Of a stretch of 64,000 nt of DNA, positions 21,898 through 33,700 are shown piece after piece. Below the pieces are notes generated by a model. It was given only the letters and a program-made list of their open reading frames with translations. It did no database searches and was not told the origin of the DNA. Numbering within the stretch: position 1 is the first letter of the stretch; every line of letters starts with the position of its first letter. Position numbers and translations under genes: made by a program. Origin of the DNA: Stagonosporopsis chrysanthemi (Eukaryota; Ascomycota; Dothideomycetes; Pleosporales; Didymellaceae); contig JAFISE010000090.1 of assembly GCA_022560025.1 (NCBI GenBank), positions 62,001 through 126,000 of the forward strand, written 5' to 3'.

Positions 21898-24684
21898 TTA
21901 CGCATTCTTCAACTCCTCCATACGCTCAACCAGCATCTCCCACCCCTTACTATCCTGCCACCCCTCCTTACCCTTGCCCATGACACTACGAATCGCACTT
22001 CTTGCCTTGAACTTCCAGTCCTTAGCAACCAACTCACCACTCTCGGCCGCCAAACCCTCTGTCCTTTCCCTTGGCCCAAGTGTCTCATACGCATCAACGA
22101 GATCAACAGTCTGCTGAGCAACAGCATCCCATATTTTCTCGTCCTGATCCTCCCACTTCGGCTGGCTTGTCACAGCGCGCCACGCCTTTTCGTGGCACTC
22201 GAGCGCGCTTGTCGGGCGCCCACTGTGCATGTACAACGTTGCCAGAACAGCCCAGAGTTTGGGGCTGAATGTTATCAGCGGCTTAATGTGTTTTTCTACC
22301 AGCTCATTGGTGAGACGCGGAAGGCCTGGCGCACTGAGATCAAGACTGCTGTCTGGCTTAGACTGCACGAGGTGCTTGATCAGCAGGTCAAGGATCTCAA
22401 CGTCGACGCACTTTTCGCCATCAGTGGCGCCGCGCAGTTCGCAGATGCGTCGTTGGGCGCTCACAATGTCGGAGTAGCTGGGTGGGGTTGTTGAAGCCGC
22501 GACGGCGAGGACATTGGCCCAAATGCGGTAGCTGTCGTGCTTGAGAGTTGCTGCGCGCTTGAAGGCTTTCAGAGCGTCGGTCCGAGGCTGCGATGTCACT
22601 CTGCCCTCTATAACCTCCTCTTCAGGCGTTCTTGTCTTGGGTCGCAAGTGCAGGAGCGACGCGGCCATGTTGGACCATGCTTCGGCATCGGTCTCGTCGA
22701 GCTGAACGCAACGACTGAAGGCCTCGACGGCGTTCTTAAATTGCTGCAGCTCGAGGTATGCACAGCCTAAAGCGAACCACGCTGGGTGGTTGAGCGCGTT
22801 GCATTTGATGGCCAGCTGGTATGCTTCGGTAGCCTTCCCGTAATCGCGTTGGGCAATGTAGCGTTGGCCGAGCGAGCGTTGCGCGCGAGCGTAGCGCTTA
22901 CCGGACACTTCCCAAGCTTTCTCATACATAGCGAGATCGCTGTCGATATCGCCGAGGATGCAGTAGAAGCGTGGTGCTTCGGCAGGCGGCGGATCGCGAG
23001 GTGCACCTTCCCATATTTCCGAATCAAGGTCCACATTCGAGTCATCGCCGGATGTGGCGTGGAAGAGCTGTCTCCGGATCATACGGCGCGCTTTGTCTTC
23101 TTTATCGGTCGCAGCGTAGCAAAGTGCTGCTTCAGCCCACATCTCCAATCGCTCGTAGATGTCGAGGGCGGAACGAAGTCCGCCAATGTGAACCCACCGA
23201 GAAGCAAGCTCGGCCTCAAGCTCCCATCTTGATGGCGAGCAAAGCGCAAAGACGTAGCGCAGGCGGTCTTCTACCGGCGCCGACTCTCCTTCTTTTGCGC
23301 CAGGCAGGAAAGCAGTCACTTTCTCTCCCGTCTCTGCATCTGTTGTTGCCTCGCCAGACGTCTCCGCAATCACCTGGTCTACGAGTGCCTGAAGTTGTAG
23401 AAGACCGCGTTCCATAGTCCTGGTCTTGTAACCCTCAATTCTACTGCGGACAAGTAGAGCATGTGTGTAGACTTGCCAGTTGGAGCTCCCTCCTTCTAGC
23501 ACCCGCTCAGCGTAAGGGATAGTCTGCTCTCTTGTGATGCCATCAGCTGGGTTTGTGTTCTTGATGCTTTCCGCCAACGAGAGCAAGATTACCGAATCCA
23601 GCGGCTCCAGAAGGGGCTGGTTCGCCGGATCCAAGTTTGCGAGACTAGAGGGGAGCGTGGACTCGTCTCGGATGTCCATAGACGCAATTTTCTCCGTGAA
23701 CTGGATGGTTTCGTGGAGTGTGTCGTCGTTCAGGTTCAAAGCCTTCGGTCCTGATGTCTCCGTGGTAGATGCCTTCGAGTCTGTTCCTGCACTCCTGGCC
23801 AGCACGAGAAGCTGACTTGTGTCTTTCTGTTGAAACTTTGTCCTCTTTCCCATCAAACCAGTCAGGGCAAATTCAAACTTGCGGTTCGCAGTCGCCTGAT
23901 CCAAATCGGCCCTTGCTTGCTTGTCCAGACCGTGGTGAGTGTGTACAGCTGCTCGTTCCAGCAAAAAGCCCGAGACAAGATCTGGAATGTCTTCCTCCTT
24001 TCCTGAATCCCGGACAAGCTTCTCGACATCCTTCAGATCGTCGTAGATTGTTGTCTGCAGGCTTGGCGCGGGCTCACTGAGCAGTCGTTGGTAGGTAAAG
24101 CTTACGCGCAGACGAGCCCAAGTCGAGAGAGGAATAAATTTCTGGAAAACAGGATTTATCAGGATAGTGTCCGCAAGACACAGGAGCTCAATATTTGGTG
24201 TGAGCTTGTAAGCAGCAATGCCATCCAGACTAAGCGACGCGACCAGATCATGTTGGATCTTGCGGACCGCGGTAGCATTCCCGGATACATCTTTTGTGAA
24301 CAAGACATCGGCAGGCCTGTAAGAGAGGGGCGGTCCGGTGACGGTCGATTGAACAAAGGCATTAAGTGAGGCTACAGCAACTGCCCATAGGAGATGCACT
24401 CGGTATTGTAACGTTTCTTTGATCGGAGTTCCCTTTTCCTCTGTGCGAAACGGAAATATGAGTCCCAGGCGGTGGAAAATGTAGTCGCTCCACAAGGTGA
24501 AGTTTTCTTTCTTGACGGCTCTTGTCGCATCGTTGTCCTGGTGCCCTAGTAGGATCTGAACTTCGGGCAGCTGACTAAGGGTAAAAAGATCGGCGCCTTC
24601 TGCCGCCTTGAGCACATCTTGCAGCACCGCAGCAAGCTCGTCTGGCAAGGTCGTGCGGAAGAACTGTAGCAAAACGTCTCCCAT
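21898..24684 (-). CDS. TPR protein, TTC27/Emw1 family
   Basis: Single exon, 928 aa, ATG at 24684. The C-terminal half has consecutive tetratricopeptide repeats, for example RSLGQRYIAQRDYGKATEAY, LAIKCNALNHPAWFALGCAY and AFSRCVQLDETDAEAWSNMA. The N-terminal half is a long helical region, and the overall size fits TTC27. The yeast member Emw1 is essential and linked to cell-wall integrity; the human protein has been linked to assembly of large complexes. A housekeeping role in the cytosol is expected. The P450 gene lies downstream on the same strand with about 220 bp between, but there is no sign of shared function. Confidence 0.88.
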   Translation of the reverse strand: MGDVLLQFFRTTLPDELAAVLQDVLKAAEGADLFTLSQLPEVQILLGHQDNDATRAVKKENFTLWSDYIFHRLGLIFPFRTEEKGTPIKETLQYRVHLLWAVAVASLNAFVQSTVTGPPLSYRPADVLFTKDVSGNATAVRKIQHDLVASLSLDGIAAYKLTPNIELLCLADTILINPVFQKFIPLSTWARLRVSFTYQRLLSEPAPSLQTTIYDDLKDVEKLVRDSGKEEDIPDLVSGFLLERAAVHTHHGLDKQARADLDQATANRKFEFALTGLMGKRTKFQQKDTSQLLVLARSAGTDSKASTTETSGPKALNLNDDTLHETIQFTEKIASMDIRDESTLPSSLANLDPANQPLLEPLDSVILLSLAESIKNTNPADGITREQTIPYAERVLEGGSSNWQVYTHALLVRSRIEGYKTRTMERGLLQLQALVDQVIAETSGEATTDAETGEKVTAFLPGAKEGESAPVEDRLRYVFALCSPSRWELEAELASRWVHIGGLRSALDIYERLEMWAEAALCYAATDKEDKARRMIRRQLFHATSGDDSNVDLDSEIWEGAPRDPPPAEAPRFYCILGDIDSDLAMYEKAWEVSGKRYARAQRSLGQRYIAQRDYGKATEAYQLAIKCNALNHPAWFALGCAYLELQQFKNAVEAFSRCVQLDETDAEAWSNMAASLLHLRPKTRTPEEEVIEGRVTSQPRTDALKAFKRAATLKHDSYRIWANVLAVAASTTPPSYSDIVSAQRRICELRGATDGEKCVDVEILDLLIKHLVQSKPDSSLDLSAPGLPRLTNELVEKHIKPLITFSPKLWAVLATLYMHSGRPTSALECHEKAWRAVTSQPKWEDQDEKIWDAVAQQTVDLVDAYETLGPRERTEGLAAESGELVAKDWKFKARSAIRSVMGKGKEGWQDSKGWEMLVERMEELKNA

Positions 24685-25086
24685 CTTGGCTTCTTATCGA
24701 TTGTGTGGTGTTGTTGCGGGGTGTTCTCGAAATTTGTTCAGAGATGCCCAAAATGAGTAATGCTAGCGTAGACGCTATTTCAATTCGAAGGTGCTAGCAA
24801 ATGGACCCTGATTGCAGCCCTACAAGGCCCCACCCGCGATGCAGGCGCCCTTTCACAGGTGCCTCGGGGATGATGCGTTCCGAACCGACCGTAAACCTTG
24901 ACTATGAGGTGTTTAGTGGCAGGAACAAACCTGCTACGTTACACGCCCTCTCACACGAACAAAACAGAAGTAAGTAATCAAGGATATTATTAAGCAAGGA
25001 TCAAACACCTTAAGAGGTGAGGTATTCAACTAAGAAACAGCCAGAAGAAGCTGACGTCCAAAGACATATTGGATGACCGTGACATC
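24685..25086. other. Intergenic region
   Basis: Upstream region of the TTC27-like gene and downstream of the glycine-zipper gene. No supported element. Confidence 0.4.
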
Positions 25087-25960
25087 TCAGTCTGAATCGC
25101 TGCTAGACGAGGAGCTGCTACCTCCGCGGCTGTGGCTCCTATGCTTGTGCTTCTTGTGTCCATGGCCGTGCGCGCTGCCTGCGTACAGACCAGCCATACC
25201 AGCAGATGACCCGGCGTGCGAAGAGCCGTGATGAGAGCTAGAACTACCGTGCTTCTTATGCTTCTTGTGTTTCTTCTTCTCGTCCTTTCTGCTTGTTTGT
25301 CAGCAATGCTATTCAGTACACGCAAATTTCATAGACAACGTACTTGTCGCTCAGCATATTGGCTCCGACTGCACCTGCAATGAGCCCGCCGATGGTACCC
25401 AGCGGTCCGCCACCCATTTTGTTGCCGAGGAATGCGCCGCCAGCGCCTCCTATAAGGGTTGATCCCAGGCCGCGTTCGCCGTCTGCCGGGCCGCCTGGAG
25501 CACCAGGTTGACCATACTGGCCCGGTTGTTGACCGTAGCCTTGCTGCTGGTGCTGATCACCATACCCGGGCTGCTGCTGGCCGTACTGTTGGTGCTGTGC
25601 TGGCGGTGGATAGGGCGAGTGACTGCGGTTGGCATCGTAGCCTTGGTCGTACTGGCCTTGAGGGGCGCCGTAGGCGTGTTGCTGTGGAGTGTGCTGCTCA
25701 TGCGCCGGGGGTGGATACTGGCCCTATGTTCATTAGTAAGGGCGCATGAACACTCTTGGTCGCATAGCTGGCGCACTCGCACTCACCTGGTGCTGTGGGT
25801 AGGGGCTGTGTCCCTGGCCGTACTGGTCATGCTGGGGCTGGCCGTACGCTGGCGCTGAGGGGTATTGCTGCTGTTGGTTGTAGCCGCCGTAGCTTTGCTG
25901 CTGCTGGTGCGCGCCGTCGTAGCCGTGGCCTTGGCCACCGTAGTAGTCGTTGTTCGACAT
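25087..25960 (-). CDS. Gln/Gly/Tyr-rich protein with glycine-zipper 2TM domain
   Basis: Three exons: 25960-25787, 25723-25344, 25288-25087; 251 aa. Residues 1-150 are a low-complexity prion-like region of Gln, Tyr, Gly, Pro and His (repeats such as YGQQ, QQQYPS and PPPAQHQQYG). Next comes a glycine zipper (STLIGGAGGAFLGNKMGGG and IGGLIAGAVGANML), the 2TM fold seen in PF05433-type proteins. The tail is Lys/His-rich then Ser-rich (KKKHKKHKKH, GGSSSSSSDSD). The two introns restore the correct frame in both junctions, which the raw open frames do not. Likely to self-associate and possibly membrane-linked; function unknown. Confidence 0.85.
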
Positions 25961-26783
25961 GGAGGTTGTGTTCTGAGGGATGAATAGGTTGGGAAGGTAC
26001 TGTGAGCGCAAAGAGTGTGATCTCAGCTGCGGCGTGCGGTGCTTATGTTTATGGTGGGGGAGGGGCGGCAGGAAGCGTGGACAGGTGGTTGGGCGTTTGC
26101 AGCATCACACGCGCCTTTAAGTGCGACATGCCTGCTTCGGTCAGCGAAGGCGCGGACATGCCGGGAAGCGCTGACATGGGCACCATCGCGGCTGAGCCGC
26201 GTGCAATCTGGTAGAGTGGGGACGAATGGATCGTGGAAAGTGCGACTGAGAGGGGCTGAGCCAGTGGCGGTGCGTCGAAAGGACGTTGCGATTAGTGGGA
26301 CAGAAACTCTCACCACAGCATTCCTAAAGCCTGCGATCATTGTCAGGGAAGGCGGGACTTGTTGTCGTGCGCACGAACTGGGGTTCGCGGCTTGCTACGT
26401 CATGGGGCTCAGTCGCTCATGACTGCCTAACTGTCACACAACCACCAACAACTCATCGTGTACGACGCCCTCAAGGAGACAGCGCATAGTGGCGGTGTCA
26501 TTCGTACGAGTCCCCTTCATGCGCCCTCTCTTCGACCACGCGTGGTCTTCCCGCATCTTGGAAGATCAGGGGCAGGTTGCGCGCCTTTCGAACAAGGTTC
26601 TTCCGCGACAAATCGCGCAAATTTCCACCACGTATCTGCTCTATCCAGTCATGATCTGAGCGTGCAGGGTGTCAGGAACTACGTGTAAGTGTGTGCCGCG
26701 AATTCTTACAAAGTTGAGAAGGTCGAGAAGGTTAAGACAGTTGAGATATTTAGGCTATATTGATTAAATTCCGGATTGCTAAT
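25961..26783. other. Upstream region of glycine-zipper gene
   Basis: No supported gene. The sequence shifts from GC-rich near the gene to AT-richer towards the 5S rRNA gene. Confidence 0.4.
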
Positions 26784-26902
26784 ACATACGACCATAGGAC
26801 GTTGAAAACAAGGCTTCCCGTTCGCTCAGCCCTATTTAAGCAACGTACCGGCGGATTAGTAGTTAGGTGGGTGACCACTAGCGAATACCCGCTGTTGTAT
26901 GT
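26784..26902 (+). rRNA. 5S ribosomal RNA
   Basis: The stretch of about 119 nt begins ACATACGACCATAGG and ends GCTGTTGTATGT; its two ends pair as helix I of 5S rRNA. Internal landmarks of fungal 5S are present: GGCTTCCCGTTCGCTCAGCC, TTAAGCAACGTACCGG, and TAGTAGTTAGGTGGGTGACC followed by AGCGAAT. A T-rich stretch (TTTT at 26905-26908 and TTTTT shortly after) suits RNA polymerase III termination. 5S genes dispersed outside the rDNA array are usual in filamentous ascomycetes. A few positions differ from the consensus I remember (for example AATACCCGC), so a slightly diverged copy is possible. Confidence 0.92.
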
Positions 26903-27133
26903 ACTTTTGCTTTTTGTGTGACTGATCATGTTTCTAGATTTGGGTCTGCTCTCGTTATGTGATCTCCTCTAGTCTTCTTTCCTGACGTCTAAAGAAGGTA
27001 GGGGCAACAAAAACAAGTTTGTAAATAATTTGTACATATTTACAATATTGACTGATCATGCAGCCAAAGACATTGAATTTTAGCCTGCAGATACGGGGGT
27101 CCTTTTCAAATCTCCTAGTATGTTGTGTAGAGA

Positions 27134-27900
27134 TTGCAGGTAACAAATAATTCTGGCCGACTCGCTTATCCAACACGTTACGTGAAATGCATGGCCAGAA
27201 AGCTAGGAGCCAACTTGGATCTGCTCAATTTACCCGGGCGGCCCTTCCCCGGGTATGTGGTTTTATGTGAGTGCCGCAAACCAGTACTTGCGAACTTGCT
27301 GACCTGGTGCCATTACATGTATGATTGGCTCTCCACATTCAGGATGTGTAAGAAGAGTGTCTGGTCAAGGCCCGAACCTGAGGTTTCCAGTCATCATCGA
27401 CGGACAAAGGGTTTGGAGAAATCTGCCAGCACGGGTTGCCATCTATGTTCACTATTGATATCGTCTTTAAATCCCTCTAACATGATCTCCGAAGGGGATT
27501 GCAGCGTGTTATGTCTTCAGAAATTTCGACATAGCGGAAAAGGCCCACGTCTCTATGTACAGGTCAAAAGATGACATTAACTGAGCGTCTACATGTACGG
27601 TCTCGGATCACCATATACCAACTGTAAGTCGCTCGAAACGAACCACGCAACACTCAAGCAACCGTGTACAGGTGCGTCAGAAGTCGGCAAACTAGCTAGA
27701 AGCTGGCTCGAAGAATGTTTATTACAGCGCGATAAGTGCTTCGCGCATCCTTGTGCGGTGGAGCATCTCTCCCTACCCGTTTGATTCGAGTTGTGGCCTC
27801 AAATGTGGACTGGAATATGTGGGCGGTACAGATTAAATGTACGTTGTAGCCGGGAGGTCCCTACTTTCGAATGTGACACTTAGCGCAAGAGTTCTGGTAG
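27134..27900 (+). pseudogene. HET-type (heterokaryon incompatibility) protein relic, N-terminal part
   Basis: Translating the + strand across stops gives the typical opening of HET-domain proteins: HHRRTKGLEKSASTGCHLCS with SLLISSL, then after an interruption TGASEVGKLARSWLEECLLQ followed by RDKC, and LPTRLIRV. In intact proteins these blocks precede the YAxLSHCWG-containing HET domain; I do not find that core downstream, so the gene looks both frameshifted and truncated. Intact family members trigger cell death on incompatible fusion. Recognition is from family patterns. Confidence 0.6.
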
Positions 27901-29272
27901 CTATTCCCGTGAAAAAAACAGCCGGAATATAGTAGAAGAGTGGGAACCTATGAGCTCGGTATCAAGTTCTCTGATCATGAAAGTCCAGGCTTCTAGAACA
28001 ATGAACCCTCCTGCTTGAAAGTAAGCTGTACTAAAATTAACCTAATCTAAGCTAGTTTTAGCATAGAAATATATGAGTTGTTTCCAGATCAGAGTTAAAT
28101 CAATCGTGGAAAGCTTTATGTGCCTCATCCATCTCTACCCTACACCTCGCATGTAAGAGATTCAATTAAAACCTGCTGCCTGCATTAAGAAGCGCTGACA
28201 CGGCCGCTTTACGTCTGAGGCATATGACTGCGCCGCAGTTGCGACGTTCCTCTTCGTCAGGAGCATAAAAAGCTATGCTTAGCACTTCGATGAATTTGCG
28301 TTGTCTGACGAAAAGTCTATCAATGGCTTCAGAAGCGCATCCGCCCGTGATCCGAAGGTCGTTCGTACGAAGTGCTAACGTGGTTACATCTAGTAAAGGG
28401 ATGTCGCCAGGAGAAAGTAAAAAGCGGTGCAGCGCAGGCGTAAGAAGATGTTTGTGCACTACAAACCTACCTACAAACTCTCATCTAGCGCTTCCAGTGG
28501 TTTAGGAGGGATTCGAGGTACGCAAGCCAGGTCTCGAGAGCACTCAGGTTTTTGTGTGAAACGGAACGTCTATGAGCATCGTTGGTGCGATTTTCATATG
28601 CGTGTCCCGCCCTGGGCACAATGGGAGCAAGGCTCCTTTCTGTTACATTGGATCTGAGCATTGATTAGTCAGGTCTGATCGACACAACTCTGCTAGACGC
28701 ATCTTGCAAACCTGGCATCGCCTAATTACATCAAGACGGATGATAAGAGAAGCCCGAGTCACAAATTGACTTGCTAGTACTAGTGGGAGGGCGGCACTGA
28801 CGTGCAAGCTAGGCGTCGGATGTCTCCACGTGCTGCTGCATCGCGGGGTTGTGTTGTGGCAAAGGTTAGACTGACGCGGCACGTGCACGATCCACTCCGG
28901 CTTCGGACTATCATCACCGGACATGTTCAGACCGTCCGGATTGAACATCGGATGTACTTGGATTTTTACAGCCGATTCTAGACGCCGTTTCGGACCTGAA
29001 GTCGCTAAGTATGGTACCCGTCGGCCTTGTAGGTTGACCTACCGCTCGGCTTCTCCAGTCTAGGAGCCCCTCAGCGCTACCATCCCCGGCCTACGCTTTC
29101 AGTGTATGCAGCAACTCGGACATGGCCAAGCAGACGGGTATATACATAGATAGCGCTTGATTCCAGATTGTGACTGTCATCAACTCCCGACTCTTTCCCT
29201 CGATTGCAATCACATCTGTACTGCATACATTCACTTGTGTCACATCCTTCTTCCCGTCCACACACACGCAAC
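27901..29272. other. Gene-poor AT-rich region
   Basis: No gene is supported. A minus-strand frame at 28166-28459 (97 aa) ends with AVSALLNAGSRF, vaguely ankyrin-like, but is too short to call. A TATATACATA element near 29139 may serve the dehydrogenase gene that starts at 29273. Confidence 0.4.
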
Positions 29273-30679
29273 ATGGCCAATCAACCTCGACTCAAGATTG
29301 CCCTGTTTGGACTAGGCCGTCTTGGGTCTATCCGGGCACGCATCCTTCTCTACCAACAGCCTCGTATGGAGCTCGTTGCTGCCTGTGATACGAAGCCCGG
29401 CGCAGACAAGTGGGCTGCAGAGAACCTTCCTTCCTCTGTGACCTTCTACGCTGATCCTGAGAAATGTATGAGGGAGAGCGGAGCACAGGCTGTCCTGATC
29501 TCGACTGCCACAGCTACACATGCACCCCTCATCTGCCTCGCGCTGGATCTTGATTTGGTTAGTCGAGCGCTGTATTTGCTTTGCAACTTTGCTAACAAAG
29601 GTAACAGCACGTCATGTGCGAGAAGCCTATCTCCATGGACATTGCTACAACACAGGAGGTCATCGCGAAGGCCGCCACGAAGCCACATCTCAAATTTTTG
29701 ATCCCGCTGACCCGAAGATGTATGAAATGTCCTCCCAAATCAAAATGTAATAGTGTTGACTGACTGCCGCTTTAGATGATGACAATTTCCGGGCTGCTAA
29801 GAGACTTGTCGATAGCGGGTCGCTTGGGGACATCCATGCTGTGGAGACTTCCTCACAAGACAAGCAGGATGAATCAGGTACATTCACGCGGAACCATTTG
29901 CTACAACTGGCTCTAACTGTCTCCAGGCTTTTTCATCGCTTTCTCCTTGCAATCAGGCGGTATTTTTGTTGATATGGGTGTTCATGATGTAGGTGACCTT
30001 TTAGTAACAAGTGACATGTGCTGATGTAAGACAGATCGACGTTGGCCGCTTCTACCTCAACCCCACAGCCGGGTTGCAGAATCCCAAAAAGCAGGTCAAC
30101 AGAGTCATTGCGATGGGCCAGCGGACGCTCTACGGAGCCTTGGCTGAGTTCGAGGATTTCGACAACGCTTGGGGCATTGTGGAATTTGCAAATGGCAAGA
30201 TCTTAACGAGCCACGTTGGCCGCACTACCAGCCATGGACACGAAGGTTCAACCCGGATTCTCGGAACAAAGGGACACAGCCTAATCGACGGTGTTGCCAC
30301 TCAATTCCAGGTCGAGTTGCGAGACGAGCACGGTGTGAGAAGGGCCGTCCCACCCGATGCGTTCCAGCTCTACGACAGGTCATTTCCAAATGATCTTGCA
30401 GAGTTTGCAACCGCTGTGCTGGACGACGCACCACTGTCTTGCTGCCCAGAAGACGCATTCGAAGCTGCCAAGATCACCATCGCGCTCCAGCACTCAATGC
30501 GCATTGGGCAGGCCGTTTATTTCGACGACGAGGGTTTGCCAATTCTCACAAGCAAGGATAGCACAGCTTCTATTGTCCCTAACGTCGCGAAGGGCACCAC
30601 TACTGCGAACGGGTCGAACGGCGTCAAGTCCGCGAATGGAATTGGAGGAACGAATGTCAACGTTGTTGAGATTGCATGA
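29273..30679 (+). CDS. Gfo/Idh/MocA-family NAD(P)-dependent oxidoreductase
   Basis: Five exons: 29273-29557, 29608-29719, 29776-29877, 29927-29988, 30035-30679; 401 aa. All four introns are 46-56 nt and in phase. The N-terminal Rossmann fold opens with LKIALFGLGRLGSIRARILL (GxGxxG) and continues with the family signature MCEKPIS, whose Lys is the usual catalytic/cofactor residue, then DMGVHDIDVGRFYL holding the Asp/His dyad region. The style is that of inositol 2-dehydrogenase-like enzymes acting on cyclitols or sugars. The C-terminal tail is Ser/Asn/Gly-rich. No targeting signal; probably cytosolic. It opens a group of redox and transport genes, which supports a catabolic role, but the substrate is not determined. 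Confidence 0.9.
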
Positions 30680-30790
30680 AAATTCGTATTCTGCAAGTCT
30701 TTGTAGTAAAAATGAGCTCGCATATTTCAGGTGTCTTCCCACCAAGTTGGGTTGAGACTGCGCAAAAACTTTCACCACGTTAGTAGATTT

Positions 30791-33700
30791 TCAATCGAAA
30801 AGCCTATTGCTTACCTCAGTTTGACTATTAGATGCATCAAAAGCATCTTGTAACAGCATGGGCTCCCAAAATCCGGTAAGCTAAACATGTTAGCTTGTCC
30901 TATAGCTTCATCAAGATCGTCTTACAAGGTCATTTGTCGATAAATCTTGAACTGGGGCAGCCGGAACAGAACCTGCCAATGACTCCGCAGTCTCTTGATT
31001 CCAGGATACACTACCATGTAAATGCGACTGCCTATCACTGCCATCGGCGAGCATACGAGTGCTGCCTGGAGATTCGCTAAGTCTAATCGTCCGGCTCTTG
31101 TACTGACTTTGGCCCGCGCGCTCAATCAACCTAGTACGCCAACCCACGAGTTCTTCGTCTTCGCCAGCACCTGCTTGACTGCCATTCATATTCTGGGGGT
31201 CATCAGGTGTTGGGCCAGCGGCAGCTGCTTGTAGAGATGCAAGTGCTCTTGCGCGTAACTTTTTTAGCCATTCCAAATTTGCGCGATACCGGGGTGTTCC
31301 GCCACCATTCTCGATCAGAGACGCAAATAACGTAATGGCAGCATCGATTTGTGCCAAGGCAAAGCTCGACATCGTATTGCCTGGGTCGCTCAGAACCATG
31401 GTTCCTAGGCACAGTGCAGAACCAAAAACGTGATACTAGATGCGGTCTACAGTCAGATACCTTCGAGAAAACCTGATTTCATGCTGGACCTACCCAGAGA
31501 TTCCATTGTCTGGTACTGACATTCGTAAAGTTGGCCTGGACATCACCCACCAGGGCTATGATGATCTGGCATGCTCAGTCTTATATCTGACGGGATAGGG
31601 TTGGGATTCTTACTGCGCAACGCTCTATTGTTGTCAAGAAAGAAGTTGCACACAACGAACGTATCGAATCGTCATGAGGACTGTATAAGACCTTTGCGTA
31701 ATAAGGCCGGTGAAGATTGATGAAAGTTTCAGAGATATTGAAAGCGAGGTTCATTCGCTATTGGAGTCAGCTGGGACTACAAATAGGGATCGTAGCAGCT
31801 GTACCTGGAAAGTGACGGCTACAGATGTACGTGAGGGCTCTGGTGAGGCCTTTATTACGTCTTGTAATGTCGAATACTGTGACGGCATCGATAAATAAGC
31901 GGTTCGGGATCGAAGTGCGAATGGTATGTTACGTTCGAAAGATGAGCTAGGGAGGTCAGTTTTGTCTTTTTTGGTGGTTTTGAGTGGTACTTACAGCTTT
32001 GAGTCCAATTCCAGTATCGTGGCATACGAGGACTTTTGCACCTTCATTGCCATGTTGAGAATCCTGTTGTGGGCTTAGCTATGTTGTTACAAGGGGTCAG
32101 TGCCAGCGTCGCGTACTCGGCAGAGATCTGGGATAGCTCGAAGCGAAGAGTAAAGTAGCCTTTCTCTCCATGAGCTCCCTGCGGTTCCGAAGGAAAAGCC
32201 GTATCGCAATGCTCCGGGTTGACAGCGCTCCTTCTTGGCATCAGCTGCGTTTAACTGTTCGCTATATTCTGACTCACGGTCGGGAGAAGCAATGGGCCTG
32301 AAACACATCGGCGGCATTGCATTCCCAAAACACTTTGCGCCTCTCTTCGACTACATCCTGGGGTAGGTTCCAGCGCGCACCATCGCGATGCATGCCCATC
32401 TACATTTCTCAGCCAAGAATGTCGGTGATTTGGAGTCGTATCTCACCGCTTGGATTAGGCGCATGACAAGACCCCAAACTGGCCACGCCTTGTCGCCTCG
32501 GGAGCCCTGATCCCAATTTCTGCACACTGTTATTGGATGTCATCGACCAAACTGGGTTCACTGACAAGTGTAAATGGGCCATTAAGTGCTTTTTAGGGTC
32601 AGTAAAGCGTCGCAATACAGTTTTGATCGATACATACCAAAGTCTGAACCCCAGCAACCGTATTATTAGAAAGGAAGTCACCTTTCATCAGCGCTAGCTC
32701 TGAAAGGCGCAGCAATTCTTCGGGTATCGTGGGGTCGGAGGCTATCTCAATGTTGAAGACGTTTCCTTGAGCAAGGATGATGAATACAAGTGCCAGCTCT
32801 TGGGCATTGACACGACGAGAGGGATCGTTGGTGAGGGAGTATACGCGATCAAAGATTTTCTCGAAGCGATCTCGCGGTGCGACATCATGGCTTGAATGAG
32901 TTAAAGTCTGCGTACCCTATTGCAATGCTTACTTACTGCCATGCGCAATATCGATAATAGCAGTTGACTAGCGCCAGTGCTTCCTCTCTAGGTGGTAGAC
33001 GCGAAAGCAGGTCACGTGTGCTAACCATATGCGCCATAGGACTAAACGGAAATGCTCCAGCCAACCTTCCGATAGCCCTACGTTGTTGTTGCTCGGGTAC
33101 AGGGTCATATGGCAAGGTTGGACTTGGCGCCCGAGTCGAGAGTGCAGTCGGCGAACCTGATGCATTTTGATTTTCAGACTGGCACGTTTCAGCTCCTTCC
33201 CGATATCAACAGTAGTTATCTCACATACATCTCGTAGCCACTCGCTGCCTGCAGTTGGACCCAAATACTTTGATCGTCCTCCTTCGCTCAACATTAACGT
33301 CCCGTACGAGCCGTCTTGCGCTGCATCATCATTCAAGTTTGCCATTGCATCAGTATTACTGGCACCAGCGGAGTGATGATTTGCAGGGTCTGTAGTCGCC
33401 TCCGCGACATGTGCCCCCGAATTCGGCGTGATCCAGCTATGCTCTGGTTGCAAAGCATTAATCGATGGCTGCATCTCGTTTGTGTGTGCGGTCAAAGGGG
33501 CGAGACCACTGGGAGCACGTTCTTGGCCATGACTACGCACAGAATACGGCGCGTTGGACTCCTCGGCCGCCGGGTGCTCGTCCGTACTCTGCCGATTTGC
33601 ACTGCTTGTTGATTCGATGTTTGTCCCATTCTGCCCTCCTCTCCCACGACTGTATTACTTAGTCAAGTCCGAAAGGGGGACCAGTGCCAAGACTGACGTT

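Noticed and set aside
28166..28459. 97-aa minus-strand frame with an ankyrin-like end
   Set aside because: Too short and isolated in a gene-poor AT-rich block to call a gene or relic.
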